Shown piece after piece: positions 1 through 11,054 of a stretch of 64,000 bases of DNA. Where the stretch lies: contig CM056582.1 of the NCBI GenBank assembly GCA_029721435.1, positions 42,242,611-42,306,610 of the forward strand. Reading direction: 5' to 3'. The notes beneath the pieces were generated by a model. The model was not told the origin of the DNA, did not search any database, and saw only the letters and a program-made list of their open reading frames with translations. Numbering within the stretch: position 1 is the first letter of the stretch; every line of letters starts with the position of its first letter. A program made the translations under genes and the position numbers. This DNA is from Gymnothorax reevesii. Taxonomy: Eukaryota; Chordata; Actinopteri; Anguilliformes; Muraenidae.

Positions 1-476
1 ATTGTGAGGAAAGGGGGTGGTGCGTTTTTAAATTCCATGAGTTTATTATACAGGGAGGCTCATTCAGATGTCAGTCTCAGATCTCAGCAATGGTGCCTTT
101 TAACGGCAGAAACACATTAAATTATCATTAAACCACAAACGATATATAATATTATAAACAATATAATCATTATTACATTTTATACATTCAATTGGGAATA
201 TTATGGCAACATTATTCAGAACACACACAGGAAACGACTTCCAAATCCTTTATCACCTTTTAGAATTTCCCATGAGATCAATTCATCCAGTTTAAATGTC
301 TTTCAAATCTTGTTTCACATCTTTGGGGTACAACAGAAAAAAAGCATTTTTCCAAGCTTGATTCTGACTGGGGGGTCCTCAAGAACCGACCAATGAATGA
401 AAAGATTCATGATGAAAGATGTATGATAATTAGGTAATCTATGTTGGATTGCTTCGTGAACAACAGTCAGCCAGTG
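1..476. other. Region without recognisable gene; probable LINE 3' flank
   Basis: AT-rich sequence with no supported ORF. It lies just downstream, on the minus strand, of the LINE reverse-transcriptase relic at 477-2014, so part of it may be that element's 3' untranslated tail. No clear poly(A) tail or target-site duplication was found, so this is inference. Confidence 0.3.
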
Positions 477-2014
477 TTATATTCTCTGAGTAGCTAGGGA
501 TGGCCATCCCACAGCCTGATTCAGAGAACAACGATGTGTTCTGAAATGATCCATGATAATAAAACAAAGTGCCACATGATTGATGGTGTCAAGCTGTATC
601 AAAGTGGTACGGACAGTGTGCATGAGGGTAATATCACAGTAATCAAGTTCTGACAAGAAAGCAGAGTGAATTAAAAACGTCCTTTTTTCATGTAGGAAAC
701 ATGATCTGTTTCTGTTAAAGAACCCAATTTTCCGTTTAAACTTTTTTTTAAATTCATAAATGTGTGTTTTAAAAAGAGAGCTTGCATTCAAAAATACCCC
801 AACATACTTGTAGGATGGCACTCATTTAATTTCAGGGCCATTCAAAGCGCAAATTCACAATGTATTTTACCTCAGTGAAAGTGATCTAGAGAAATTGTTT
901 TTGCTCAATTTAAAGCTGTTTCTCGCTCTAGAAGTGAGTGCTGAAAGGAATCGAAGGCTGTCTGCAAGGCAGGTACCGCCTCATCCAATGAACAAGCAGA
1001 AACATCAAGCACTGCATCATCAGCAGGGAAATGCCCTTATGGCCCTTTTCAAAAGTCATATTATTAAATTACATAGTAAAACATAATAGTCCTAAAATTG
1101 AGCCTTGTGGTACCCCATTAGTGACCTGCAAAAGAGTTGATTGAGTAGTCTGCTACAATATATTGTGTTCTATTCAAAAGATGGCGTGAGAACCACTGGC
1201 AAGCATTCTGATCTAAGCCTACAGAGGCAGCAAAGAGAGAATGGTCAAATGTGTCAAACGCCTTTGATAGATCAACAAACAGGGCAGCACAGTAATGCCC
1301 ATCATCAAGGGCAGAAAAAAATATAATTCACGAGAACAGATGCCTATGATACTACCGTGACCAGATCTAAAACTAGACTGAAAAGTATTTAAACTGCAAT
1401 TTTTGTCATAAAACAAAATGAAGCTGGCAATTTTCCAAGGATTCAAGAATCTTGTCTATACAAGATAGCTTAAAAATTTGGCGATAATCAAGATCTCTCA
1501 TGCTGTTGCCCATATGAAGTGGAAGGACTATTGCCGTTTTCCAGATTTTTTGGTATAACTCCCAAATGAAGTGAAAGATGAAAAATATGTATTAAAGGCC
1601 AGACTATACCTGGAACAGCTAACCTTATCAATCCTGGGTTCAAAAGCTCAGCCCCAGGAGACCTTTTTGGGATATTATCAAAAGAACATTAACCACTTCT
1701 GACTCAGCAAAAAAGCTAAAAAGTAAATGGCAATGTTTCATATCATTCAGTAGCATTGGTCCTGATAGGTCAACAAAAACAAAATTATATTTGCCAATCT
1801 GATTCGTGACATCCATCAAATTATGATTCATTCCAACAAAATTGATGGCCCAGGATAGTAAAGTGTTCATTGAATGCATTACAAATTTCCTTCTCGTGAC
1901 TTGTGGGATCAGAGCCAGATGATGTCTGTGGGGGAAAGCTGGGGCAAAGTTATTCTTCATGAGTTTCACTGTTTTTTTTTTTGCAGGGTTACCAGCACTC
2001 CTATGCGAAGACAA
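477..2014 (-). pseudogene. Non-LTR retrotransposon (L2/CR1-like) reverse-transcriptase relic
   Basis: Read on the minus strand, the pieces appear in the order of a LINE ORF2. Around 2014-1640 is the stretch before the RT core. Around 1446-1219 are degenerate RT blocks. Near 1125-1100 is the RT motif VTNGVPQGSILG, which precedes the catalytic YxDD region. At 821-477 is a readable thumb/C-terminal segment (YKYVGVFL, then SELDYCDITLMH), which in this family resembles YLGVWLD followed by LDYGDV. The intact enzyme would reverse-transcribe its own RNA at a nicked chromosomal target. The pieces lie in several frames separated by stops, and no apurinic-type endonuclease domain is seen, so the copy is 5'-truncated and dead. 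Assignment to L2/CR1 rather than another Jockey-group clade is tentative. Confidence 0.7.
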
Positions 2015-2840
2015 ATGTGCAAAGGCATTTCTGGATTTTATATGAGGGACACCCCTTTCACAATCAGGAACTCCTGATTGTCAAAGTTCCAAAAATTTCT
2101 TTTAACCCCTTAAGCCCTGAGCCTCTTTTTCAAAAATGGCAAGCCCAAATGAAATGTATGGTATATCTCTGCAACTATTTGGTCCATTTGAATGATCTTG
2201 ATATCATAACAAAGGTAAAACCATTTGGGATTTCTGCCATGGTGTAAAAATCATTGTGTATGTCACTTAGTCAGAGTAAATGAAGATTAAACACAAAATA
2301 AATCAAAGACCTCATTTTGTACCAAACAAAGTTTTTTTTTCTTCTTAATTAGTTGCAGTCTGAAACCTCTAAAAATTTACAGCAGAGAATCTCACCATTA
2401 TCTGTGACAAAGTTTATTCTAATCTAGTAAATTAGAAAAATTAGAGAGGAATGACTAGGTAGCTTCACCAAATTGGCAATTCAGGTACCTTGTGTGACGA
2501 ATCAGATTTCTCAGATACTAAAATGTAAAACTAATCTAATTTCACTTATATGTCACTACAGGCATACATTCCACCCAAATACAACCAGTTTTAGATTTTT
2601 AGAATTTAATTTTTTTTTAAATTATTATTATTTCTGCCAGTCCTATAGCCTATACAATTTCCCATTCATAGACAATAAATACAAAGAAAATGAAGTTTGG
2701 CTCCACTGGAGCAGATTTTTTTAAAGCAAATTAAAAAAATTATGAATACAAAAAGGGTTAAAAAAAAACGGGGGGACAAAAGTCAAAAAATAAAAACCCC
2801 AGCAATCATTTATACAAGCAAAATGGTATTATTGCCTTAT
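2015..2840. other. AT-rich region, no gene seen
   Basis: Many homopolymer A and T runs and only shadow ORFs. No motif, splice-flanked exon or transposon end was found. Confidence 0.4.
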
Positions 2841-2850
2841 TAAAGCACAG

Positions 2851-2920
2851 CTGACCAGGGACTCAAACGCTGGCCGCTTGGGCTGTAGACCAACACCCGA
2901 ACCACTAGGCTATACCCTTT
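2851..2920 (-). repeat. tRNA-derived SINE head (A and B boxes)
   Basis: On the minus strand, TAGCCTAGTGG at 2912-2902 matches a polymerase III A box and GTTTGAGTCCC at 2868-2858 matches a B box, 33 bp apart. The sequence between them does not form a clean tRNA cloverleaf, so this is a SINE head or decayed tRNA pseudogene rather than a functional tRNA. It lies about 90 bp upstream of the Gmr1-like LTR. Confidence 0.6.
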
Positions 2921-3009
2921 GACAGTGATGATGTTGTCAAAATTGAACTGTTAGCGGCTCGGTCCCAGCAATGGGTCAGGCATTATGATTGTGTTTGGTG
3001 AGTAGCCGA

Positions 3010-3497
3010 TGTAATGTAGAAAAAAAAAAACCAGTAGATGGCAGTATTGACATTTTTTTTGTTAAGACCAGTCTGGAGCTAGATTTTCGGGCATGTTCTG
3101 GGCATGCCTCAAAGGGGAAAGTCCCAGAGAATTGAAAATAAGTCTGGAAGGTGGGAGGGGGCTGGAAAAGAGTATATAAGGAGAAAAATTGAGAGAGTAA
3201 AGTAGTAGGAGACATTGCAAGGAGAAATAGTGGAAGGATACATTTGACCAGCCCCGCACTCTTTGCAAGACCTGTGAAGCTCTTTTTGTGGATTTTTGCC
3301 TGTGTTGGAGCATTTTCCTGTCCCAGGACATCGCAATATAGAAACCCCATCTCAGTTTCCATGGGACTGTAACGATCTCATTTTCTTTATTATTTTAATC
3401 TTGGTCTGTCTTTGTTGTATTAAATCTGTGAAAGTTTTACTATTTTGTCTGTCATCCCTTGCTGTCCGATATGTCATAACAAATTGGGGCCATAACA
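3010..3497 (+). repeat. 5' LTR of Gmr1-like copy 1
   Basis: Begins TGTAATGTAG and ends CATAACA. It aligns along its length with the two LTRs at 31660-32146 and 37163-37650 read on the other strand. A TATA-like GTATATAAGG near 3171 fits a retroelement promoter. The boundary was set by where the paired LTRs of copy 2 stop matching. Confidence 0.85.
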
Positions 3498-3500
3498 AAT

Positions 3501-3518
3501 TGGGGGCTGGTCCGGGAG
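3501..3518 (+). promoter_or_regulatory. Primer-binding site, tRNA-Pro-like
   Basis: Three bases after the LTR lies TGGGGGCTGGTCCGGGAG, which differs at two positions from the 18-nt tRNA-Pro primer-binding site used by many LTR elements. In copy 2 only the first nine bases (TGGGGGCTC) are kept. Minus-strand DNA synthesis of the element would start here. Confidence 0.6.
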
Positions 3519-3629
3519 AGACCATTGTCTGAGTCATTAATTTAAAATCTAAAATTTCAAATGGTGAAATTTGTTTTTTAAATTTTCTTATATATATATA
3601 TTAACAGATCAACAGCAAAGGATAATTTC

Positions 3630-3887
3630 TTGGCATTACCAACCATAGAGGTTTTGAAGTCTTTTAAAAAGACAGAACTGCTAGAAATATGCAGACATTT
3701 AGAGCTGACAGAGGTAAAACCAGCCATGCGAAAATCAAGACTGGCTGGAGAGATTGTTGAGTATTACATTGATGAAAATGTGTTTGCACCAGGAGATCTG
3801 GAACAGTTTCCAGAGGAAAATCCAAATGTACAAATGGAACTCAAATTAAAAATACTAGAGATCGAAAGAGAGGAAAAAGAAAAGCAA
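3630..3887 (+). pseudogene. Gag N-terminal fragment (Gmr1-like copy 1)
   Basis: Encodes the helical start of Gag (VLKSFKKTELLEICRHLEL and onward), matching the same region of copy 2 at 36588-37073. It then enters a Lys/Glu/Arg-rich linker, probably a charged coiled coil, and stops at 3888. Downstream to about 4075 the linker continues out of frame as purine-rich sequence, and the capsid domain is then absent. Intact Gag would assemble the particle that packages element RNA. Confidence 0.75.
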
Positions 3888-4260
3888 TGAGAGTTTGAGA
3901 GAGAGAAAGAGAGAAAAGAAAGGGAGGAAAAAGAAAAACAGGCAGTTTGAGTGAGAAAAATTAGCAAGAGAGAAAGAGGAAAGAGCAGAAAGAGCGAGAC
4001 AGAGAGATTTCGATTTACAGAAGTTAGATAGAGAAGAAAGGCTCCAAATGGAGCTAATAAAAATCAAAATGGAAGCCAGCTGCCAAATTTGCAGATGAAT
4101 ATGTTCTCACACATTCAGTCCAAATTTCAGTCCAGCAGTAACAATACATGGTCCCAATTTCAGAAGAAAAGTAAAAGGTGATACCCAAGATTCCTCACCC
4201 ATAGACAAAGACAAATCTGGTGATGGTGCTCACAAATCCAGTCACAGGTCTGATCAAAGT

Positions 4261-4803
4261 GTGAAAGCTGACAGTGACAAAAGTGGTCTAGTTTGCAATT
4301 ATTGCAAGAAATCTGGTCATGTTACAACTAACTGCTGGTTCCTTAAAGCTAAGAAAGAACAAGAAAAGGATGCCAAACCCAATGCCTTTATGAAGACAAG
4401 GTTCGAAACCCCTGCAGTAGATGATCAATCTGCAAAATTGCCTGCTCCTTGTGGGGCTAAGAAGCCTGATACTGCTGACATTGTGAGGGAGGAATTTCTT
4501 CCATTTGTGTCAGAGGGATTTGTGCCCCTGAATAAGCATTCTCCTCCTGGACCCATATATATCCTAAGGGATATCGGAGCTTCTCAGTCACTTTTGTTGA
4601 TGGACTCCTTGGAGTTACGTGATGAGACCGCTTCTGGGGATTTCATACTTGTACAAGGTATTGAAGGGAGGACTGTATCTGTACCCCTGCGCTCTGTATT
4701 CTTGAAGTCAGATTTAGTTACAGGACAGATAAAGGTGGGACTTATGTCAAGTCTACCTATCAAGGGTGTTTATCTGTTGCTAGGCAATGACCTGGCAATG
4801 TAG
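4261..4803 (+). pseudogene. Gag zinc knuckle and aspartic protease fragment (copy 1)
   Basis: The reading frame holds a CCHC zinc knuckle, CNYCKKSGHVTTNC (CX2CX4HX4C), which would bind element RNA. About 70 residues later is a retropepsin-like active-site block, ILRDIGASQSLLL. The active-site triplet is DIG here and DTG in copy 2, so this copy has Thr to Ile at the catalytic motif. The frame stops at 4801-4803, and the spacer to integrase carries more stops. Copy 1 keeps a 32-bp stretch near 4658-4690 that copy 2 has lost. Confidence 0.75.
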
Positions 4804-5250
4804 TTCCCCCTGTTCATCTCACTTCACAGCCGAGCACTGAAGATGGCGATGAAGACCCATCTTTGTATTCTTCCTGTGCAGTGACCCATGCTATGGCCAA
4901 GAGGAAGATGATGTGGTGCCGTTTAGCACATTGAATAGTCATGACTCAGGTGATTTGCCTCATGACTCTGTTCAGCCTACTATGGTTTCTCCGTCTTAGG
5001 GCTTACCAGACACTTTTATCAGTTCTCTGTTCAGCCAGCCAGATGAATGTGGTGATTATGATGTGTCTGGAGACCGCTGTCCAGAAAGCAGTTGATTCAG
5101 GGGCAAACCAATGATCCTGAAATTTGTATACAAAAGAGAGCCCTTCCTGGTGAAGAAATAGACGCAGATGCAGTTGGGTATTATCTCAAGGATGGAGTGT
5201 TGATGTGGAAGTGGCGCCCTCCTGATATCCTTGCCAATGCAGATTAGGCA

Positions 5251-5838
5251 GTGGTCAAGCAAATTGTTGTTCCGAAGGCCTATAGGAATGAAATCTTAAC
5301 AATAGTTCATAGTTTACCTTTAGGAGGTCATCTTGGCATTAACAAGACTGTTTACAAGATCATGAAACACTTTTTCTGGCCTGGACTTCGGAAGGATGTT
5401 TCCAACTTTTGCAAAACCTGTCACACTTGTCAGGCAGTTGGAAAACACCAGTTAGACCCACCTGTAGCTCCATTGCAGCCCATCCCAGCATTTGCGGAGC
5501 CCTTCTCCAAGATCATCATTGATTGTGTTAGTCCATTACCCAAGACTAGATCTGGAAATCAGTACTAGTTGACAACCATATGTGCATCTACCAGATTCCT
5601 TGATGCCATAGCTCTACACAGCATCAAGGCAACTGCAATCTCAAAGGCTTTGATAAAGTTCTTCACGTTGTTTGGCCTTCCCAGGGAAATTCAGTCAGAC
5701 TAAGGAAGCAATTTCACTTCCTGATTGTTTCAGCAGGTTGTGTATGAACTAAGTGCGAAGCAGATTCTTTCCAGTGCCGATCATTTAGAGAGTCAGGGTG
5801 CCTTAGAGTGGTTTCATTCCACTCTCAAGACCATGATG
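5251..5838 (+). pseudogene. Integrase fragment (copy 1)
   Basis: Shows the HHCC zinc-binding domain (HSLPLGGHLG, then CKTCHTC) and the start of the DDE catalytic core (IIDCVSPLP, then QSD directly before a stop at about 5701). Stops interrupt the frame at about 5246, 5566 and 5701, and sequence ends before the C-terminal part. An intact integrase would insert element cDNA into the chromosome. It follows protease with no RT between. Confidence 0.8.
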
Positions 5839-6250
5839 GGGGTTGGGGGAGGGGGGGGGGGGTTGAGAGCAGAGGTAGAGGGAGGTGTGGCTCATGACAC
5901 TTTGTTTTGGTCTACAGGCAGTGCACAACAGCAAACACAGCAGTGAAACGATTTAGCTTCTTTCCCTTTTAATGAAGGATTAATGATAAGTGAGTACTGC
6001 AAGAAATACAGAATACACTAGAGCTTCAGTAATACAGTATACACTAGGACTGCAGCAATTAAGAACACACTGGGACTACAGTAAGAACAGTACATACTGG
6101 GACTGCATTAATAGAGAATACACTGGGCCTGCAGTAAGTACAGGATATGCCGGGGCTGCAGTAAATACAGTACACACTGGGGCCGCAGTAAGTACTGTCT
6201 ACACCGGGCCTGCAGAAAGTGCAGTATACACCAGGCCTGCAGTAAATACA

Positions 6251-6510
6251 CTCAACACAAATATAAAGGCAACACTTTTGTTTTTGCTCCCATTTGTCAT
6301 GAGATGGACTCAAAGATCTAAAATTCATTCCAGATACACAATATTACCATTTTTCTCAAACATTGGTCACAAATCTGTCTAAATGTGTGATAGTGAGCAC
6401 TTTTGCTTTGCTGAGACAATCCATCCCACCTCACAAGTGTGCCACATCAAGATGCTCATCAGACACCATGATTAGTGCACAGGTGTACCTTATACTGCCC
6501 ACAATAAAAG
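6251..6510 (+). mobile_element. Terminal fragment of a Tc1-like transposon inserted in the minisatellite
   Basis: Starts ACAAATATAAAGGCAACAC, close to the terminal inverted repeat of a common fish Tc1-like family (compare CACTGAACAAAAATATAAAC at 50406). It runs about 260 bp to CCACAATAAAA, where minisatellite resumes. Only one end is present and no transposase is encoded. Confidence 0.65.
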
Positions 6511-6999
6511 TACACACTGGGCCTGCAGGAAGTACAGTATACACCGGGGTTGCAGTAAGGACAGTACACACTGGGCCTGCAGTAAGTACAGTATACACCA
6601 CACACTGGGGCTGCAGTAAGTACTGTATACACCAGGCCTGCAGTAAGTATGGTATGCACCGGGTCTGCAGTAAGTTCAGTACTCACTAGGCCTGCAATAA
6701 GCACTGAACACACCTGGGCTGCATGGAGTACAGTACACACTGGGGCTGCAGTAAGTACAGTACACACTGGGGCTGCAGTAAGTACGGTAAACACTGGGCC
6801 TGCAGTAAGTACAGTATACACCAGGCCAGCAGTAATTACAGTACACACTGGGCCTGCAGTAAGTACAGTATACACCGGGCCTGCAGTAAGTACAGTAGAC
6901 ACGGAGCCAGCAGTAAGTACAGTATACACTCGGGCTGCAGTAAGTACAGTACACACTAGGTCCGCAGTTAGTTCAGTAAACACCAGGCCTGCAGTAAAT

Positions 7000-7215
7000 A
7001 ATAATAATAATAATAATGCATCAATTTTATATAGCGCTTTTCTGGACACTCAAAGACGCTTTACAATGGAGGCATTATTCATTCACGCTCTGATGGTGGT
7101 AAACTACGTTTTTGTAGCCACAGCTGCCCTGGGGCAGACTGATGGAAGCGTGGCTGCCAGTATGCGCCTACGGCCCCTCCGACCACCACCAAACATTCAC
7201 ACACAGCCATACAGA
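7000..7215 (+). repeat. (AAT)n plus SINE/LINE-like tail
   Basis: An (AAT)n run is followed by TTTATATAGCGCTTTTCTGG and ACTCAAAGACGCTTTACAATG, a dispersed sequence common in fish genomes. It sits inside the 27-bp minisatellite, so it inserted later than the array. The family was not assigned. Confidence 0.55.
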
Positions 7216-7289
7216 AGGGAGGGAGGGTTCCTGTAAGTAAGTACAGTACACACTGGGCCTGCAGTTAGTTCAGTGAAACCCTGTTTGTA

Positions 7290-8100
7290 ATGGACTTGCG
7301 AGCAGGTTGCTTCCGAAAAATGGATAAAAATCGCCATCACTCTCACTGACTCTTGATGAGGTTGCAAGTAACTCTCAATAAACTCTCAATGGTCTCAAAT
7401 TCAATCTCTCTGATCTATTTCACTCTATCAATCTTGAAGGGGTTTATGATTGTTTTGAGCTGTTCGCATAACTCGCATGACTTGTGCGAGTGTGTGCGAG
7501 TGGTCAGAAATAAATGCAGATCTCAAAAACAATCGTAATGAGCTCTCATAACTCTCAAGTCACTCTTAACTCGGTCTTGATGGACTCTTGATGGACTCTC
7601 AAACAGGTTGCATAATTAATGCCCACATATCGGAATATTTTTCATTATGCGACTATGGCGATCGTTTTTGCGAGCTGAACAAGAGCCCATTGCTATGTCT
7701 TCAAGAGCAAAAAAGTCATGGCGAGTGAAATTACGAGAGCATCAGTGATAGATGGGATCGAAATTTGTCCAATGGTGATCAGTGAGAGTAAAATTGCGAC
7801 CAATGGCGAGCTTCCGTGCGACTCTTTCTGAGAGTGGGTTTCCCATATAAAGCCATTGTTTTAATTGGTTCATCACTTGCAGCAACGATCGCATCAACAA
7901 CACAAGACCAAGAGAGACCAAACAAGAGAAAGGAGAGTCATCGTAAATTATGTCGCATAGATCGCCTAATTTTTATTAATATATCTCAAATATGGTCTCA
8001 CTGGAAACTTGGTGTGAACGCAAATTAGCGATTAGATTGGAGAGTATACAAGAGTATACAAGACTTGTGCGAGTTCATTCCTGTATTTCAGATGTGGTCA
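7290..8100. other. Region rich in an ACTCTCAA-type motif; no gene
   Basis: Between about 7330 and 7610 there are around ten variants of ACTCTCAA or ACTCTTGA at irregular spacing. GCGAGT-type motifs recur to about 8080, and AGAGTATACA is doubled near 8040. It may be a decayed nonautonomous transposon, but matching ends were not found. Confidence 0.35.
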
Positions 8101-8164
8101 GTAGTGTGAATGTGGTTTTATTTTGTTGGAATCTTTGTAATTTAATGTATATAGTTTAGCCTAA

Positions 8165-8250
8165 CCCAGCCACTTTAGGGGTAAACCAGCTCAACTAGGT
8201 GCCGGTCCCAAGCCCAGAATAATGGGGAGGGTTGGCATCAGGAAATAAAC
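8165..8250 (+). repeat. RTE-type LINE or SINE fragment
   Basis: GGTGCCGGTCCCAAGCCCAG, then AATGGGGAGGGTTGG, resembles a segment near the 3' end of RTE-type LINEs widespread in fish. The match is short and rests on recall of the family. Confidence 0.45.
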
Positions 8251-9400
8251 TATAGTGATGGGGGGTACTTGATCCATTTCTGCCCCAGGGCCCTTTGTAG
8301 AGTTGTTCCGCCTCTGGCTACTGGCCAGCTAATCGGCTTTGACCTGCGTAACTCTGTGCATGGCGAATATACTGTCGATTCCATGCAATGCAATTCTATA
8401 TAAGCTATTAGTGTTGTGTTCCAGGGTCCTGGGCCTTTGGCCAGAACAGTATTTTGGGTTTTAACAGTTTCTTGTGCCAGGTTTCATCATTCATAGTCAT
8501 TACTCGTGTCACAGTTTTAAAAATTTCTTGTATCAGGATTTCACATTTCATTGTTCAAGTTCATTGTTCATGTTTTTACTTTTCCATGTTATGTTTTTTG
8601 CCAGGTCTGCCCAGCCACCCCACCGCTTGTCTGCGTTCCGCCCCATGTGTTCGTTTTCGCACATTTCAGAGCTCTGGTTGGCTTTTGGTTTGGTCAGAGC
8701 TCTGTTGTGCCTGATTGCTTCCTTTTAGTACATGCTTTGAATTGATAAATCATACTGTCTTTTGAGAAGCATTTGTCTATCAGGAGAAGGTTGCTGATAT
8801 ATAAATGCAATATGTAGAACCTGAATATTTGATTTAGCTCAAAACATGGGTCAAAAATCCTATTGTTGGAACACATGCTCATTACGCTGGTAAAATCGGA
8901 ATGTTTTGGTGATCTGACACAACCCAGAGCGAGCAGTTAACTTTTACAATCTTACAGCCTGCCGGTGAGAGTGGCATCCTTTGTTCCCCACGGCGGGGGG
9001 TGGGAGCCATCAAGTCTAGCAGGCCCAGCATCTCTGGAACTCAAACTCACTGGTTTCATTGAGGTTAAAGCGCAGCTACTTCAATTGGCTTAAAACAACT
9101 TAAACCTCTATCAAATTCATATTTTGTTTATGTTCAATATCCTAAAAGGAACCTCTTATTTATCTCACTATTGGGCTATAATATTCCATTTTAAGGCTTT
9201 TCCATGACAACTGCATCATTTTAGCACATATTTATATCATGTTTGGTCTCTTTATTCTCGGGGGAGTCCAAGGAGTTGAATGGAACATGTTTCATTTCCC
9301 TTGGAATTATGGTTCATCGTTTGTAAGATTCATTCGGGCGACTACCTAGTCTGTCTATGCAAATTAATATCAACTAGGCCAGTAAAACTCTGATTCGGCC
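8251..9400. other. No gene seen
   Basis: Contains T-rich stretches and shadow ORFs near 8454-8745 only. No protein motif, transposon end or splice-flanked exon was supported. Confidence 0.35.
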
Positions 9401-9410
9401 ACCCCTTCTG

Positions 9411-9660
9411 CTACCTTGTTCGGAGGTGTGGTTTGGAGCCTTTAAAGGTACGAGATCCTGAGGGGGCGGGGGCTTCTCTTCTTTCTTCGCTCTTCTTCCT
9501 GTCCTGTCCTTTCTTGGTCAACTTCTGACGTGCGAATAGGTAAGTGGGGAAAAGTCACATGTCACCTTGTTCCGGAGCGGGGAAGCATGTGAATTCTCCC
9601 CGACCACGTGGAGCGACTTTAGCTCCACGTGGTCATTCATCTTTTCCAGGTATGAAAATA
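9411..9660 (+). promoter_or_regulatory. Promoter-like block with pyrimidine tract and donor site
   Basis: GAGGTGTGGTTTGGAGCC and a weak TTTAAAGG box are followed by a long pyrimidine tract (9474-9512) and then GAATAG|GTAAGT at about 9541, a good splice donor. A TTTTCCAG acceptor-like site follows near 9651. This resembles the start of a transcript with a TOP-like leader. A related block at 30388-30470 suggests it may belong to a retroelement. No coding exon was identified. Confidence 0.35.
9602..9634. repeat. Perfect 13-bp hairpin containing CACGTG E-boxes
   Basis: GACCACGTGGAGC (9602-9614) and its exact reverse complement (9622-9634) flank a 7-nt loop. Each arm carries CACGTG. It could fold as RNA or bind bHLH factors. 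Confidence 0.7.
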
Positions 9661-10651
9661 CTCTAAATCCTTCTAAATTATATGTAACGGTAATTGGCTT
9701 ATCATTGATTTGTTTGATTCAAGTTGTGCCTACCTGGTGAATTAAATTATTGTTATTCCTTTTCCAGCTTGCGTGTTCTCATTGTATATTCTTTCTGGCC
9801 TTGTTGCGATTGGGACTTAAGGGGAGACTTCTACCAAGACGTGTAGGTAGCGATACTTCTAAGTTAGATTGAGATTGGGTTCTACCTATTAAGGGGTTAT
9901 GAAATTATCGGCTCTTAAGATTTAGCCATTGGTTAATATTTCTAAGGAGCCCTTTGATATACAGAAACCTAGGTTCGTGGTACGTTCATACTCAGAGCTA
10001 TTTGCCTGATGTTGCTACCGTGACAGTCTCTTCTATCCAATGGAAGTATTGTCGAATTAGACCAGGCAGTGACGCCTATTTTAACCCTAGGGGGTGTTTT
10101 GCTTAGTGACAATGGTTTTCGCAGACAGAGTTCGGGTGCGTAACTGCCCTGAGATTCACGCATGCTGTTTCAATTCTAATTCTAATTTGGAGTCAGATTT
10201 TTAACGAGGATATAGCTAAATTTTGTATTCTATTTGTTCTATGGAGTCAGATCGATCGTAACCATTGCGTTTTCATGCCCCGTCCTCGGACGGTGAAGAT
10301 TATTCATTTTATTGTGATTCACCCCAGCCAGAAGAATGCTCTAATTAAAGTTAGACTAAGAGAACACGTAAGGCCTTCAACCCGGGCAATATCCGCAGTT
10401 TGGTTTTTGCTTTTTTGGGGTTTTACAAATAAATGACACGCCTTTTAACCAACAGGATTCCCTAGGATATTTTACTGAGAAGCAAATGATCAAAGTAAAA
10501 AGTGAACATGTTTCATTGATTAAAAAAAAATGTTGTGAGGATGCAGCACCTGGATCTTTTTCCTTGTACTGGCCATATTGCACTAAACCTTATTTAGGAC
10601 AAAAAAGAGCTGTAACACACAGAAAGCTATGACTGATGTAATGCTATCACA
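9660..10651. other. No gene seen
   Basis: Moderately AT-rich unique-looking sequence with only short shadow ORFs. It ends at the Tc1 transposon. Confidence 0.35.
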
Positions 10652-11054
10652 TACACTGCCCTCCATAATTTTTGGCACCCCTGGTTAAGATGTGTTCTTT
10701 AGCTTCTAATAAATTCAGTTTTTTCTAAATAATAAAGGACCACAATGAAAAAAAAGAGGAAGATCCAACCTTTAAATCAAGTGCATTTATTCAGTGGGAA
10801 AAAAATCCCACATTAAGAAATAATTCATTTACATCCAATCATGTGTACCACAATTATTAGTACCCCTGATGTTAATACTTTGTTTAACCCCCTTTTGCCA
10901 ACAAAACAGCACCTAATCTTCTCCTATAATGTTTCACAAGATGGGAGAATACAGAAAGAGGGATCTTCGACCATTCCTCTTTGCACAATCTCTCTAAATC
11001 ATCCAGCGACCTGGATCCTCTCCTCTGCACTCTCCTCTTCAGCTCACTCTACAG

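Larger units (their letters stand above)
3010..5838 (+). mobile_element. Gmr1-like Ty3/gypsy retrotransposon, copy 1, 3'-truncated
   Basis: Starts with a 488-bp LTR (3010-3497), followed by a primer-binding site, gag remnants, protease and integrase. It is closely similar to the full element on the minus strand at 31660-37650. Similarity stops inside integrase at about 5838, at a G-rich tract, so the end of integrase, RT, RNase H and the 3' LTR are missing. Integrase directly follows protease, so the unusual gag-PR-INT order is seen independently here. The capsid-like (SCAN-like) part of Gag is deleted near 4075, where the sequence jumps from the Lys/Glu-rich linker to the segment just before the zinc knuckle. 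Stops in integrase lie near 5246, 5566 and 5701. Confidence 0.85.
5985..7275 (+). repeat. 27-bp minisatellite
   Basis: Imperfect tandem copies of a 27-bp unit containing CACTGGGCCTGCAGTAAG, in three blocks: about 5990-6250, 6511-7005 and 7218-7275. The blocks are separated by a Tc1 end and a SINE/LINE-like tail. Because 27 is a multiple of three, long open frames exist on both strands. These are repeat artefacts and not genes. Confidence 0.85.

Noticed and set aside
2851..2920. tRNA gene
   Set aside because: A and B boxes are present but the arms do not pair into a cloverleaf; a SINE head is more likely.
3062..3362. Overlapping minus-strand ORFs of 75-128 codons
   Set aside because: They are antisense to the Gmr1-like LTR and have no motif.
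6459..7236. Long ORFs of up to about 195 codons on both strands
   Set aside because: They are translations of the 27-bp minisatellite and of inserted repeat sequence.
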